Part shown: positions 41,234-49,467 of the stretch, one piece after another
Numbering within the stretch: the first letter of the stretch is position 1
Layout of the letters: each line of letters opens with the position of its first letter
Source: Janthinobacterium sp. TB1-E2
Lineage (GTDB): Bacteria; Pseudomonadota; Gammaproteobacteria; Burkholderiales; Burkholderiaceae_D
Assembly (NCBI RefSeq): GCF_036885605.1
Contig: NZ_CP142523.1
Span: 3,720,001-3,784,000 of the forward strand
Direction: 5' to 3'
Length of the DNA stretch: 64,000 bases
Notes under the pieces: generated by a model
Seen by the model: only the letters and a program-made list of their open reading frames with translations
The model's database searches: none
What the model was told of the DNA's origin: nothing
Translations under genes and position numbers: made by a program

Positions 41234-42303
41234 GGCGCCCAGTAAGTTTGCAATTTCAGCTGCGCCAGCGCCTGGTTGACGAACTGGGGCGCGAACAGGC
41301 TGTCGACCTGCAGGGGCCGCGCTATCAGGCCCGCGCTCTTCGCATACGCCGCCTCGCCCACGTAATGCTGGCGCAGGCTAGCCGTAAACAACGGCGACCA
41401 GCGCGCCTGCCACGGCGTATGGTCGCCCGCCAGTTCGCGCCGCACGACGCTTTCCACCTGGCCCGCAGCCGCCTCGGTGCGCACGTACTCGTCTTCGCCG
41501 CCGGCGCCCGCGGCCCGGTGGTGCTCGCGCACATAGGCCGTCACCACGAGCTGGGCCAGCTGCGGATAGCGTTGCAGGAAACCGCTGTCGGCCCACAGCT
41601 CGGCGCGCATCTTCCAGTCCTGCGGCGGCGCCTTGCTGGACCAGATGATCTTTCCGACCTTTTTATCCTCGAGCAAAAAGGCGTCGCTGAGGGTAAAAAA
41701 GGCATCCGCGCCACCGGTCGCCACGGCCGCCGCGCCCGCCTGGGGATTGAGGTTGAGGATTTTCACGTCGCGCAAGCTCATGCCATTGGCTTCCAGCAGG
41801 CGCGCGAACGGATATTCCCACGGCCGGCCACGGTGCAGCGCGATCTTCTTGCCCTTCAAATCCTTGATCGATTTGGCCGTGGAGCCGTTCGCCACCACCA
41901 GATAAGTATTGTTGGCGCTGCCGCCGGGCAAGATCAGCCGCGTCTGCAAGCCCGAGGCATTGGCGATAATCGATGGCAGATCGCCATATTGGGCCAGGTC
42001 GATCGAATGGTTGGCAAACGCTTCGTTGACTTGCGTCGCCACGGAATTGGTCGTGACGGGCACCCATTCCAGCTTCACGCCCAGCTTGCCCAGCTCGGCC
42101 GCCAGCCAGCCTTGGGAGGCCACCTGGGCGGCCGAGCCGGCAAACACGGTCTTGCCGGACGGCGCCGTGCGGGCCACGACGGCGATGCGCACGGCGGCCG
42201 GCAGCGGATCGGCGGCAGCCGCGATCGTTGGCGCCAGCAGGCTGGCCGCCACGGCGGCAGCGAGTACTTTGCGCCAGTTCAAACGTAAGAATTGCAATGA
42301 CAT
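41230..42303 (-). CDS. SsuA-like substrate-binding protein (copy 2)
   Basis: The 357 residues have a signal peptide ending IAAAA (about residue 30), then the SsuA fold with LEWVPVTTNSVATQVNEAFANH, IDLAQYGDLPSIIANASGLQTR and LKGKKIALHRGRPWEYPF. It overlaps the first permease gene by four bases and follows the class II aldolase gene by 22 bases. It is the main binding protein of the importer by position. Having two binding proteins on one channel would widen the substrate range. Confidence 0.9.
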   Translation of the reverse strand: MSLQFLRLNWRKVLAAAVAASLLAPTIAAAADPLPAAVRIAVVARTAPSGKTVFAGSAAQVASQGWLAAELGKLGVKLEWVPVTTNSVATQVNEAFANHSIDLAQYGDLPSIIANASGLQTRLILPGGSANNTYLVVANGSTAKSIKDLKGKKIALHRGRPWEYPFARLLEANGMSLRDVKILNLNPQAGAAAVATGGADAFFTLSDAFLLEDKKVGKIIWSSKAPPQDWKMRAELWADSGFLQRYPQLAQLVVTAYVREHHRAAGAGGEDEYVRTEAAAGQVESVVRRELAGDHTPWQARWSPLFTASLRQHYVGEAAYAKSAGLIARPLQVDSLFAPQFVNQALAQLKLQTYWAP

Positions 42304-42325
42304 CGGGGGCCTGTTCTTGAAAGGG

Positions 42326-43075
42326 TTACACCAGGTCGGTGGCAGGCAGCAGAGACAGCGCGCGCGCCGTGTCGATCAGCTTGCTCATCTTCCATTGCTG
42401 CAGCAGCACGCCGGGGCCGAAGTCGCGCGAACCGCCGATGGCTTCGGCCGCGATCTGGATCTGCGCGCCCTCTTCCAGCAGCAGGATGAATTCGGCCAGC
42501 TTCAGCAAGCCCTGCTTGCCCCACACGGTGGCGCCGCCGTTCGCCTCCAGGATGGCCGTCGCATGCGTATTGCGCGCGATTTCGCCGAGGATGAAATCGA
42601 CTTCCGGCTGGCGGCGGTCGATATAGATGGGAATTTCGCGGATCAGCTGAAAGCGCTGCACGGGCACGTAACGGATCGGCAGGGTGCGGTGCGTCTGCGC
42701 CCACGCGCCCAAGGACGGCGAATGCACGTGCGAGATCGACGTGACTTCCGGCCGCTCGCGGAACAGTTTTAAGTAACGCGCGCCGCCGTTGTTCGCATCG
42801 CCCACGATCACCGTGCCATCGAGCGCCAGCACGGCCGCCTTCAATGCCTGGCCGCGGCGGAACGGACCCGGATCGTTGACCACCACGACCTTGTCGCCGC
42901 CAGGGGTGCGCTCGACAAAGCCCACCGTACCGTTGGCCGTCAGGCTGCCTGTCTCGCGCAAGCCGTCGAAGGCGATCTGCGCGTCGCGCCGCACCTGCTC
43001 CACGAAGGCCAGTTCGGCCGCCGTCAACTCCTGCACCTGTACTTGTTGTGCTTCCGCTTGTGCCACGTCCGTCAT
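42326..43075 (-). CDS. class II aldolase/adducin-family protein, first gene of the sulfur operon
   Basis: Start MTDVAQAEAQ (43075), with GGAG upstream; the Met at 43087 lacks it. The 249 residues have the class II aldolase fold with the metal site HVHS (His116, His118) and a third His candidate lost or displaced (the usual late His is not obvious). GDANNGGARYLKLF and EANGGATVWGKQGLLKLAEF fit the family. Related enzymes cleave or epimerise sugar phosphates, or act on methylthio compounds (MtnB dehydratase). It is driven directly by a sigma-54 promoter, so it likely acts on the carbon part of the sulfur substrate. Confidence 0.75.
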   Translation of the reverse strand: MTDVAQAEAQQVQVQELTAAELAFVEQVRRDAQIAFDGLRETGSLTANGTVGFVERTPGGDKVVVVNDPGPFRRGQALKAAVLALDGTVIVGDANNGGARYLKLFRERPEVTSISHVHSPSLGAWAQTHRTLPIRYVPVQRFQLIREIPIYIDRRQPEVDFILGEIARNTHATAILEANGGATVWGKQGLLKLAEFILLLEEGAQIQIAAEAIGGSRDFGPGVLLQQWKMSKLIDTARALSLLPATDLV

Positions 43076-43127
43076 GTCATGCTCCATTTGGTTGGGTTGG
43101 AATACGGGTCAGTCATGCCTCTACTTT

Positions 43128-43143
43128 CGCAAGACGCGTGCCA
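43128..43143 (-). promoter_or_regulatory. sigma-54 promoter for the eight-gene sulfur operon
   Basis: On the minus strand the sequence is TGGCACG-CGTC-TTGC, a full match to the sigma-54 consensus with GG and GC ten bases apart. The start of transcription would be near 43118, about 43 bases before the aldolase-like gene. It faces a second sigma-54 promoter at 43251-43266. Confidence 0.88.
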
Positions 43144-43172
43144 GCGCCGGGGCCGCGAAAATGGTGGGGCGC

Positions 43173-43209
43173 TGCTGCCTGCGCAACAGCGGTTGCTGGC
43201 GTGGCAGCA
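43173..43209. promoter_or_regulatory. paired 18-bp activator-site motif between divergent sigma-54 promoters
   Basis: Site one (43173-43190, plus) reads TGCTGCC-TGCG-CAACAGC. Site two (43192-43209, minus) reads TGCTGCC-ACGC-CAGCAAC. They sit inside a larger dyad with arms at 43170-43179 and 43203-43212. The position between two sigma-54 promoters is where an enhancer-binding protein would act on both. Confidence 0.7.
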
Positions 43210-43250
43210 GCGTTGTGGAAGCGCGCTGTCGGCAAGCCAGCAAGCGGCGC

Positions 43251-43266
43251 GGGCACGTTTCCTGCA
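43251..43266 (+). promoter_or_regulatory. sigma-54 promoter for the second DszB-like gene
   Basis: The plus strand reads GGGCACG-TTTC-CTGCA: GG and GC are ten bases apart and most consensus positions match (first base and one T differ). Transcription would start near 43277, leaving room for the AAGGA at 43291-43295 before ATG 43301. Confidence 0.72.
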
Positions 43267-43300
43267 CGGTTCAAGGCTCCACCCATCACCAAGGAATCCC

Positions 43301-44353
43301 ATGACTACCGCACCATCTCCCGCTGCCGATACCGTCTGGTTCACCCGCTGTCCCGTGCCCACGGCCACGGGCCTGGCCTATAAACTGGGCTGGCTGGACG
43401 AGGAATTCTCCCGCGACGGCATCGCCTTGAAAACCCTGCAGGAAGTGGGCGGCGAACTGGCGCGCCACCATTACGACCACGGCTTGTCCACGCTCGTGCG
43501 CGAAGGCGGCAACCTGCTGGCCCTGCCCGCGCGCGCGCAAGGGGCGCCCACGCGCCTGATCGGCCTGACGTGGATCGATGAATGGCAAGCCATCCTCGTG
43601 CGCCCCGGTTCCGGCATCACGACACCGGCGCAGCTGCAGGACAAGCGTCTGGCGCTGCCAGCGTTTCGCGCCGAAGACTTGCGCGAAAACCGGCGCGGGC
43701 GCAGCATCGCGCGCGGCATGAGCCTGGCCGGCTACAAGGGCGTGCTGGCGTCGGCCGGCCTCACCTTGGACGATGTACGGCTGGTGGAAGTGGGAGGCGA
43801 CGCCCAGGCATCGGCCAATCTCGGCGCGGGACTGTGGCAAGGCATCGCGCCGCTGCTGCGCGGCGAAGTCGATGCCGTCTACGTCAAAGGCGCGGCGGCG
43901 GCCGAAGCGGCCCGCGCGGCGGGACTGGAAGTGGGGATCGACATCGACGCCCTGCCGGACCGGCGCTTCCGCGTGAATAACGGCACGCCGCGGCCGATCA
44001 CCGTGCATGAAACAATGCTGGAGCAGCATTTCGAACTGGTCGTGCGCTTTTTGACGCAGACACTGCGCGCCGCGCACTGGGCCCGCAGCCACCAGGCCGA
44101 CGTGCTGGCCATCCTGCAGGGCGAGACGCGGGCCGGCGCCGACGCCGTGGCGGAAGCCTACCGCGACGGTTTTCATCTGACCCTGGCGCCCGACCTGTCC
44201 GATGACAAGGTGGCGCTGTTCCGCCAGCAAAAGGATTTTCAGCTGCAGCACGGTTTTCTTGACCGCGACGTGGATATCGAGAGTTGGATCGACCGGCGGC
44301 CGCTGGAGGAGGCGCAGCGGCGGCTGGAGGCGCTGCTGCGGGTGGCGGCTTGA
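43301..44353 (+). CDS. DszB-like desulfinase homologue, cytoplasmic (copy 2)
   Basis: Start MTTAPSPAADTVWF (43301) has AAGGA five bases upstream. The 350 residues lack a signal peptide. FTRCPVPTATGLAYKLG carries the catalytic-type Cys17, and HHYDHGLSTLVREGGN gives His57 and Arg67, again with the DszB spacing of ten. It shares the order of motifs with copy 1 (LIGLTW, VDAVYVKGAAAAE, RVNNGTPRPITV), so the two are paralogues. It is transcribed away from the main operon, from its own sigma-54 promoter. It probably handles a different sulfinate. A role as a non-secreted binding protein is the alternative. Confidence 0.78.
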   Translation: MTTAPSPAADTVWFTRCPVPTATGLAYKLGWLDEEFSRDGIALKTLQEVGGELARHHYDHGLSTLVREGGNLLALPARAQGAPTRLIGLTWIDEWQAILVRPGSGITTPAQLQDKRLALPAFRAEDLRENRRGRSIARGMSLAGYKGVLASAGLTLDDVRLVEVGGDAQASANLGAGLWQGIAPLLRGEVDAVYVKGAAAAEAARAAGLEVGIDIDALPDRRFRVNNGTPRPITVHETMLEQHFELVVRFLTQTLRAAHWARSHQADVLAILQGETRAGADAVAEAYRDGFHLTLAPDLSDDKVALFRQQKDFQLQHGFLDRDVDIESWIDRRPLEEAQRRLEALLRVAA

Positions 44354-44369
44354 TGCGGTAGTGGTGTTG

Positions 44370-44440
44370 TCGGCTTACGCTGCGCTAAGCCGACCTACCG
44401 CTGCGTTAAGCCGACCTACCGCTGCGCCAGGCCGGCCTAC
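44370..44440 (+). repeat. three 21-bp tandem repeats, first one within a hairpin
   Basis: Units at 44378-44398, 44399-44419 and 44420-44440 follow cgctgcg-taagccgacctac with a few changes. Bases 44370-44393 form tcggctta-N8-taagccga, a stem at the first unit. It lies between two convergent genes and may be a remnant of a REP-type element. Confidence 0.8.
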
Positions 44441-44446
44441 CTGATC

Positions 44447-44474
44447 AAAAAAATGGCCGGCGAGTTTGCCGGCC
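44447..44474 (-). terminator. Rho-independent terminator of the TonB receptor gene
   Basis: Read on the minus strand, ggccggc, a six-base loop and gccggcc are followed by A and seven T. It is a classic intrinsic terminator placed 20 bases after the receptor stop. Confidence 0.92.
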
Positions 44475-44494
44475 TTCACATCAATCAATCGCCA

Positions 44495-46867
44495 TCAGAA
44501 CTGGATCGTGTACGACGCCCCCACCGTGCGGCCCTGGCCGATGATGACGGTGTCGCCGTTGACGGCACCCGGCACGAAGCTGGTCAAGGTGTGGTTGCGG
44601 TAGACCTTGTCGGCCAGGTTGTTCGCATACGCCGTGATGCGGTGCTTGCCGCCCGGGAGCACATACGACAGGCGCGCATTGGCCAGCGCGAAGCCGCCCT
44701 GGTTCAGCAGGTCGCGCGCGGCGTTTTGCGGGTCGACATAATAGTACTGCTTCGATGTGTAGCGCACGTCGCCGCTGAAGACCAGCTGCGCGCCATTGCC
44801 CAGCGGGTAGCGGTAATCGGCCGCCAGCAAGGCCGTCACGTGGGGCGAGCGCACGAATTCATTGCCGGAGCGGTCGCCGCCATTGTTCTGGATGGCGAAA
44901 TCGTCGAATTCCGTGCGCAGCAGGCCGATATTGGCGTTGATGTGCAAGTTGTCCGTCGGCTGCGCCTCGATCTCGAATTCCGCGCCGTTCACGTGAGCCT
45001 TGCGCACGTTCTGCAGGTAATTGACGCTTTGCGTGGGGTCGCCGTTGTACACGCCCGTGATATTGACCTGCACGTTCTTGTAGTCATAGTGAAAAACGTT
45101 GGCGTTGAAATTCAAACGTCCATCCAGCCATTCCGACTTGATGCCCGCCTCGAACGAGTTCAGGGTTTCCGGCTTCACCGTGTTCAGCGCCCGCGCGTCC
45201 GTGGCGCTCGTGTTGTAGCCGCCCGACTTGATGCCATGCGCGTATTTCAGATAGCCGCGCAAGGTGCGGCTGAAGCGGTATTCGGGTGTCACGTCATACG
45301 TGAGCGCATTCCACGTGGTCGAGGGATTCGACGTGAAGTTATTGTTGGCCACCGACGCGGCCGCGTAATTGCCGCCCCGGACCGTGTTCCACCAGTTGGC
45401 CGCATCGCCAAACGTCACCGTATTCGATGCGGCCTGCACGCGCTGCAAATCGAGGTCCTTGGTTTCCGTCGTCCAGCGCAGGCCAAAGGTGGACAGGAAC
45501 TGTTCGCTGAAGTTGACGGTCGTGCTGCCGAAGATGGCCGCGCTGCGCGCCTTGTGCTGGTAGATGGTGCGGTTGTAGCCGACGGGCTGGGTGCTGCCCG
45601 CCAGCGCCGGCACCGTGCCGTTGGGCAGGCGCGCGCCGGCCGAATCGGAATCGATCTTTTCATTGAAGTAGAACAGGCCCGCCACCCAGCTCACGGCGCC
45701 GTTTTGCGGCGACGTCAGGCGCAGCTCCTGCGACACTTGCCGGCTACTGGCTTTTGAACGGCTGCGGCCCACTTCCAGCGGCGTGTTGTCGCTGTCGCCC
45801 GTCGCTTCGTTGCGGAAGTTTTCATAGCCGGTGATCGACGTCAGGGTCAGCTCGCCCAGCGCATATTCCAGGTTCAGCTGCGCGCCGCCCTGCTTCACGT
45901 CGCTGTCGGCCGGCGCGTTCGTGCTCACGTCATCGGGATTGGTGCTGGGGATGTAGCCATTGCGGTAGACGCCATTGGCGCCATAGCTGGCCACCGTCGT
46001 CGTGGCGCCCTTGGTCGTGTAGTCGCGGTAATGCAGGTTCAGGTTCGCCGTCAGGTCGCGCCCGATCAGGGCCTTGAGCTGGCCGCGGATGGCGCTGTCC
46101 TTGAGTTTTCCATCGCGCTCGCCCGTAAACTGGTTGTGGAAGCGGCCCTTGTCCTGCTGCTCCGTGTGGAAGGACAAACGCCCCGCCAGCACGTCGTCGA
46201 CCAGCGCGCCGCCAATGGCGCCTTCGGCCAGCTTGGTGTCGTAGCTGCTGTAGTCAAGCTTGGCGTAGCCGCTGGACTTGAACGAAGGCTTGCGCGAAAT
46301 GACGTTGATGGCGCCGCCCGTCGTGTTCTTGCCCCACAAGGTGCCTTGCGGGCCGCGCAGCACTTCCACCCGGTCCAGGTCGAACAAGGGAAAGCCCGTG
46401 GCGCTGGAATTGCTGATGTAGACGTCGTCGAGGTAGAAGCCGACGGGATTCGGGAAATCGATCTGCTGCTGGCCCGCGCCGACGCCGCGTATCCACCAGC
46501 GTGGGCGGCCATGCTGCTGCGTGCCGGCCGAGGCGTTCGGCACGTAATTGAGGATTTCGCTGGCCGAGCGGCCGATGCCCGTGTCGAGCAGCTCCTTGCC
46601 ACCGAGGACCGTGATCGCGCTCGGTACCTTCTGTGCCGATTCCTCGCGCTTTTGCGCCGTCACCGTCACCGATTGCAGGGAGGCGCCCTCGCCCCCGCCG
46701 TTCGCGTCGGCCGCGGCAATGACATCGGCGGTCGGCGCTTCGGCATGGGCCATGCTGGAAGCGATCATCAGGCCGCCGATGGCGAAGGCCGAGCGCAGCG
46801 CGCGGCGCACCGGCGTCAAATGAAAGGGGAAAGAAGAAACGGCGGCGGGGGCAGTCGAACGGCGCAT
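44495..46867 (-). CDS. TonB-dependent receptor of the sulfur cluster
   Basis: The 790-residue protein has a long N-terminus with signal sequence ending AHAEA. The plug follows (VTVTAQKREESAQKVPSAIT, then RWWIRGVGAGQQQIDF and VEVLRGPQGTLWGKNTTGGA, the usual TonB-plug hallmarks), then a barrel ending VGASYTIQF. There is no signalling domain. It is preceded by a sigma-54 promoter and activator motifs shared with the sulfur genes, so it most likely brings an organosulfur compound across the outer membrane. The ligand could be a large sulfonate or sulfate ester. Confidence 0.92.
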   Translation of the reverse strand: MRRSTAPAAVSSFPFHLTPVRRALRSAFAIGGLMIASSMAHAEAPTADVIAAADANGGGEGASLQSVTVTAQKREESAQKVPSAITVLGGKELLDTGIGRSASEILNYVPNASAGTQQHGRPRWWIRGVGAGQQQIDFPNPVGFYLDDVYISNSSATGFPLFDLDRVEVLRGPQGTLWGKNTTGGAINVISRKPSFKSSGYAKLDYSSYDTKLAEGAIGGALVDDVLAGRLSFHTEQQDKGRFHNQFTGERDGKLKDSAIRGQLKALIGRDLTANLNLHYRDYTTKGATTTVASYGANGVYRNGYIPSTNPDDVSTNAPADSDVKQGGAQLNLEYALGELTLTSITGYENFRNEATGDSDNTPLEVGRSRSKASSRQVSQELRLTSPQNGAVSWVAGLFYFNEKIDSDSAGARLPNGTVPALAGSTQPVGYNRTIYQHKARSAAIFGSTTVNFSEQFLSTFGLRWTTETKDLDLQRVQAASNTVTFGDAANWWNTVRGGNYAAASVANNNFTSNPSTTWNALTYDVTPEYRFSRTLRGYLKYAHGIKSGGYNTSATDARALNTVKPETLNSFEAGIKSEWLDGRLNFNANVFHYDYKNVQVNITGVYNGDPTQSVNYLQNVRKAHVNGAEFEIEAQPTDNLHINANIGLLRTEFDDFAIQNNGGDRSGNEFVRSPHVTALLAADYRYPLGNGAQLVFSGDVRYTSKQYYYVDPQNAARDLLNQGGFALANARLSYVLPGGKHRITAYANNLADKVYRNHTLTSFVPGAVNGDTVIIGQGRTVGASYTIQF

Positions 46868-46918
46868 GGGTGATTATCCTTGAGTAAAGTCAAAACGCGA
46901 GATGGTGATGACCTGCAT

Positions 46919-46934
46919 TGCAAGGCGCATGCCC
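46919..46934 (-). promoter_or_regulatory. sigma-54 promoter for the TonB receptor gene
   Basis: On the minus strand the sequence reads GGGCATG-CGCC-TTGCA, with GG and GC exactly ten bases apart. The start would be near 46908, about 41 bases before the receptor ATG. Confidence 0.78.
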
Positions 46935-47001
46935 GCTGCCGCAGCGCAGCAAAATGGTGCTCAAGTGATTGATTTCAAAGGAAGACTATCGAATTGATAG
47001 T

Positions 47002-47081
47002 GCTGTTGATTTGGCAGCAGCGGCGCCGCCGCGTGCTGCCTGCGCGACAGCAGGCGGTGACGCTGCTGTCGCGCCAACAGG
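47002..47081. promoter_or_regulatory. three 18-bp activator-site motifs upstream of the TonB receptor
   Basis: Sites are 47002-47019 (minus, TGCTGCC-AAAT-CAACAGC), 47034-47051 (plus, TGCTGCC-TGCG-CGACAGC) and 47064-47081 (plus, TGCTGTC-GCGC-CAACAGG). They lie 70-150 bases upstream of the sigma-54 promoter, a normal distance for an enhancer-binding protein. Confidence 0.7.
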
Positions 47082-47088
47082 GAAAGGA

Positions 47089-48243
47089 TCAGGCAGCGCG
47101 CAAGAGTGCCGACGTGTGTCCGCGCACGAGCGGCAGCACTTCCTCGCCCACCCGGTACGCTTCTTCCAGGTGCGGCGTGCTGGCCAGGATGAAGGCGTCG
47201 GCACCCAGATGCACCAGTTCGTCGAGGCGTTCGGCCACCTGCTGGTAGCTGCCGACGATGCCCTGCGTCTGCCCGCCGCGCAGCAAGTTGAAGCCGGACC
47301 AGATGTTCGGCGCCGTGATCAAATCCTTGTAGCTGTTCAGGGTGGTCGGGCGGTTGCCCCGCTGGCGCGCCGCGCCCACGGAATCGCCGCCATCGGCACC
47401 GAGGAACTGGCGCAAGGTGGCGGGGTCCACGGCGTCAAAGCCCTTGCGCACTTCGTCCCACGCTTCTTCTTCCGTGGCGCGGGCCACGATGTCGACGCGC
47501 ACGGCGCATTTGATCTTGCGGCCCAGCAGCGCCGTCTTTTCATGCACGCGGGCGAATTTCTCGCGCAGCTGCTCGAACGGTTCCAACCACGTCAGGTAGT
47601 AATCGGCGTGTTTCGAGGCCGACCCGAGGGCCGCGTCCGAAGATCCCGAAAAATAAATCTCGGGGAAGTCCTGCTCCGACAGCGGCGTGGCCAGGCCAGC
47701 ATCTTCCACCTGGTAGAACTTGCCCTGGTAGGAAAACGGCCCGCCACGCCACACGCCGCGCACCACGTCGAGAAATTCCGTCGTGCGCGTGTAGCGGTCG
47801 TCGTGGCCGGCCGAATCGCCCCACCACAGCTGCGCCGGACCGCCGCCGCCCGTGATCACGTTGTACAGGGCGCGGCCGCCCGTGGCCCGCTGCAGGCTGG
47901 CCGTCATGCGCGCGGCCACCACGGGGTTCAGGAAGCCGGGCTGGAACGGGATCATGAAGCGGAAGGTGCTCGTCTCGCGCGCCAGCAGCGCGGAGATGGC
48001 CCACGGTTCGTCCGTCATGGGAAACGAAGGAATCAGGCCGCCCTGAAAGCCCGACAGCTCGGCCGCGCGGGCGATTTCCGCCAGATAGTCGATATACGTA
48101 AAACCGTCGGCGCCGCCGCCACCGAGGCCGGCCTGGTGCAGGTTGTCATTGCCGGGAAACCAGTCGCCGCGAAACGGCGTGCGGGCGCGGTGCGAACTCG
48201 GTTCGCCATGCGTGGGAATGCGCCAGAAAAAATCGATTGCCAT
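47089..48243 (-). CDS. SsuD-like LLM-class flavin-dependent monooxygenase (copy 1)
   Basis: Start MAIDFFWRIPTHGEPSS (48243) with AAGGAG upstream; a longer in-frame stretch overlaps the next gene. The 384 residues have the TIM-barrel pattern of alkanesulfonate monooxygenases: YIDYLAEIARAAELSGFQGG, FMIPFQPGFLNPVVAARM, GGRALYNVITGGG, YQGKFYQVED. It needs reduced FMN from a separate reductase and would oxidise a sulfonate or sulfone, releasing sulfite or forming a sulfinate for the DszB-like enzyme. It follows copy 2 in the same operon by 28 bases. Confidence 0.9.
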   Translation of the reverse strand: MAIDFFWRIPTHGEPSSHRARTPFRGDWFPGNDNLHQAGLGGGGADGFTYIDYLAEIARAAELSGFQGGLIPSFPMTDEPWAISALLARETSTFRFMIPFQPGFLNPVVAARMTASLQRATGGRALYNVITGGGGPAQLWWGDSAGHDDRYTRTTEFLDVVRGVWRGGPFSYQGKFYQVEDAGLATPLSEQDFPEIYFSGSSDAALGSASKHADYYLTWLEPFEQLREKFARVHEKTALLGRKIKCAVRVDIVARATEEEAWDEVRKGFDAVDPATLRQFLGADGGDSVGAARQRGNRPTTLNSYKDLITAPNIWSGFNLLRGGQTQGIVGSYQQVAERLDELVHLGADAFILASTPHLEEAYRVGEEVLPLVRGHTSALLRAA

Positions 48244-48271
48244 GTAGTGGTACTCCTTCAAATTAGGGGAT

Positions 48272-49351
48272 TCAGGCCGCTTGCCGTTGCGTGTACAACG
48301 CCGCCCGCACGCGGGGCAGCACGTGTTCACCGATGCGGTAGGCTTCCTCGAAATGGGGGATGGCTGCCAGCACGAAGCTGGAGACCCCCGCCTGCGCATA
48401 CGCTTCAAGCGCGGCGCTGACCTGCTCGTAGCTGCCGACCAGGGCGCCGTGGGCGCCCGTCTGCGCTTGCGCAAAGCCGGGCCAGAAGGCAGCCGTGCCG
48501 CCATCAAACGCACTATCGTCGGGCAGCCCCGAGCCACTGCGGTAGCGGCGCGCATCGCGCAGTGCTTCCTCGGACGTTTCGCGGGCCAGCACGTCGATGC
48601 GGACGCCGGCCGCCACTGCGCGCCCCAACTGGTGCGCCTGCGTTTGCAGGCTGGCGATGGCCGGCTGCAAATCCGCGCGCGGCGCCGCATCGAACACGTG
48701 CACGTCGGCCTGGCGCGCCGACAGGGCCAGCGCCTCCGGGCTGTCCCCGTTCAGGTAGATGGTGTTAATGGGATGGTTCGCCAGCGGCCCCTTGAAGCCG
48801 CCGTCCTGCACCTCGAAGAACTTGCCCTTGAAGCTGAACGGCGAAGTACTCTGCACGCCGCGCGCCACTGTGATGAATTCATCAATGCGGGGCAGAATAT
48901 CGGCGTCCGGCACGGCATCGCCCTGGCGCCGGCGCGCCGCGGCATCGCCGCCGTGACCGATCTGCCAGGCAAAGCGCCCGCCCGTAAAGCGCTGGAAGCT
49001 GACCGCGTTCTTTGCCGCGTACACGGCCGAACCCCAGGCCGCGTCGAATTCGGCGATCAGTTTCAGATGCCGCGTGCTGCGGGCCAGGTAGCCTGCGACG
49101 ATCCAGCTTTCATCGCCCTGCGTATCGTGGCGTATCTGGATGCCGTCGAAGCCCGAAAGGTCGGCCGCGCGGGCGATCTGGTGCAGGTAGTCGAAATAAT
49201 TGAAGGGCGGACGCGCGCCGCGCGGGTCGCTCACGCCCGCCTGCAAGGGACTGGGCGCGCCAGCGTTTCGCTCGCCCCTGCGCGTGATGCCGGGCGCCGC
49301 GTAACGGCCGTCGCCGCTGGTGGGCAATTGCCAGATGAATTCGATGGTCAT
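48272..49351 (-). CDS. LLM-class flavin-dependent monooxygenase (copy 2)
   Basis: The 359 residues share the SsuD/DszA-type barrel with copy 1: YFDYLHQIARAADLSGFDG, FQRFTGGRFAWQIGHGG, FSFKGKFFEVQDGGFKG and the end SSFVLAAIPHFEEAYRIGEHVLP. Differences in the middle suggest a different substrate. A sigma-54 promoter lies 72-87 bases before the ATG. The two monooxygenases could act in sequence or on two substrates. No flavin reductase gene is in the cluster. The flavin-reductase-like gene near 5.5-6.6 kb is broken. Confidence 0.88.
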   Translation of the reverse strand: MTIEFIWQLPTSGDGRYAAPGITRRGERNAGAPSPLQAGVSDPRGARPPFNYFDYLHQIARAADLSGFDGIQIRHDTQGDESWIVAGYLARSTRHLKLIAEFDAAWGSAVYAAKNAVSFQRFTGGRFAWQIGHGGDAAARRRQGDAVPDADILPRIDEFITVARGVQSTSPFSFKGKFFEVQDGGFKGPLANHPINTIYLNGDSPEALALSARQADVHVFDAAPRADLQPAIASLQTQAHQLGRAVAAGVRIDVLARETSEEALRDARRYRSGSGLPDDSAFDGGTAAFWPGFAQAQTGAHGALVGSYEQVSAALEAYAQAGVSSFVLAAIPHFEEAYRIGEHVLPRVRAALYTQRQAA

Positions 49352-49422
49352 GCATGGACTCCTGTCGTGGATCGAAGAAAAGGTCGCGGCGCATCATGCG
49401 TGGCGATCTGCCCTTCTCTCCT

Positions 49423-49438
49423 CGCAGAAAACATGCCA
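49423..49438 (-). promoter_or_regulatory. sigma-54 promoter for the monooxygenase operon
   Basis: On the minus strand the sequence reads TGGCATG-TTTT-CTGCG. GG and GC are ten bases apart. Expected start near 49412. Confidence 0.75.
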
Positions 49439-49467
49439 TGCGCTGGCTACCCATCGACGCCCGAAAC

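Noticed and set aside
43199-43216. Second candidate sigma-54 promoter, TGGCAGC-AGCG-TTGT, on the plus strand
   Set aside because: The essential GC of the -12 element is GT here, and the sequence is part of the activator-site dyad. The match at 43251-43266 is better.
44453-45757. Plus-strand open frame of 434 codons opposite the TonB receptor of the sulfur cluster
   Set aside because: The receptor reads cleanly on the minus strand with plug and barrel motifs; the plus frame is a compositional shadow.
46986-47000. Short palindrome CTATC-gaatt-GATAG near the TonB receptor promoter
   Set aside because: Five-base arms only, no second copy at the other promoters of the cluster.
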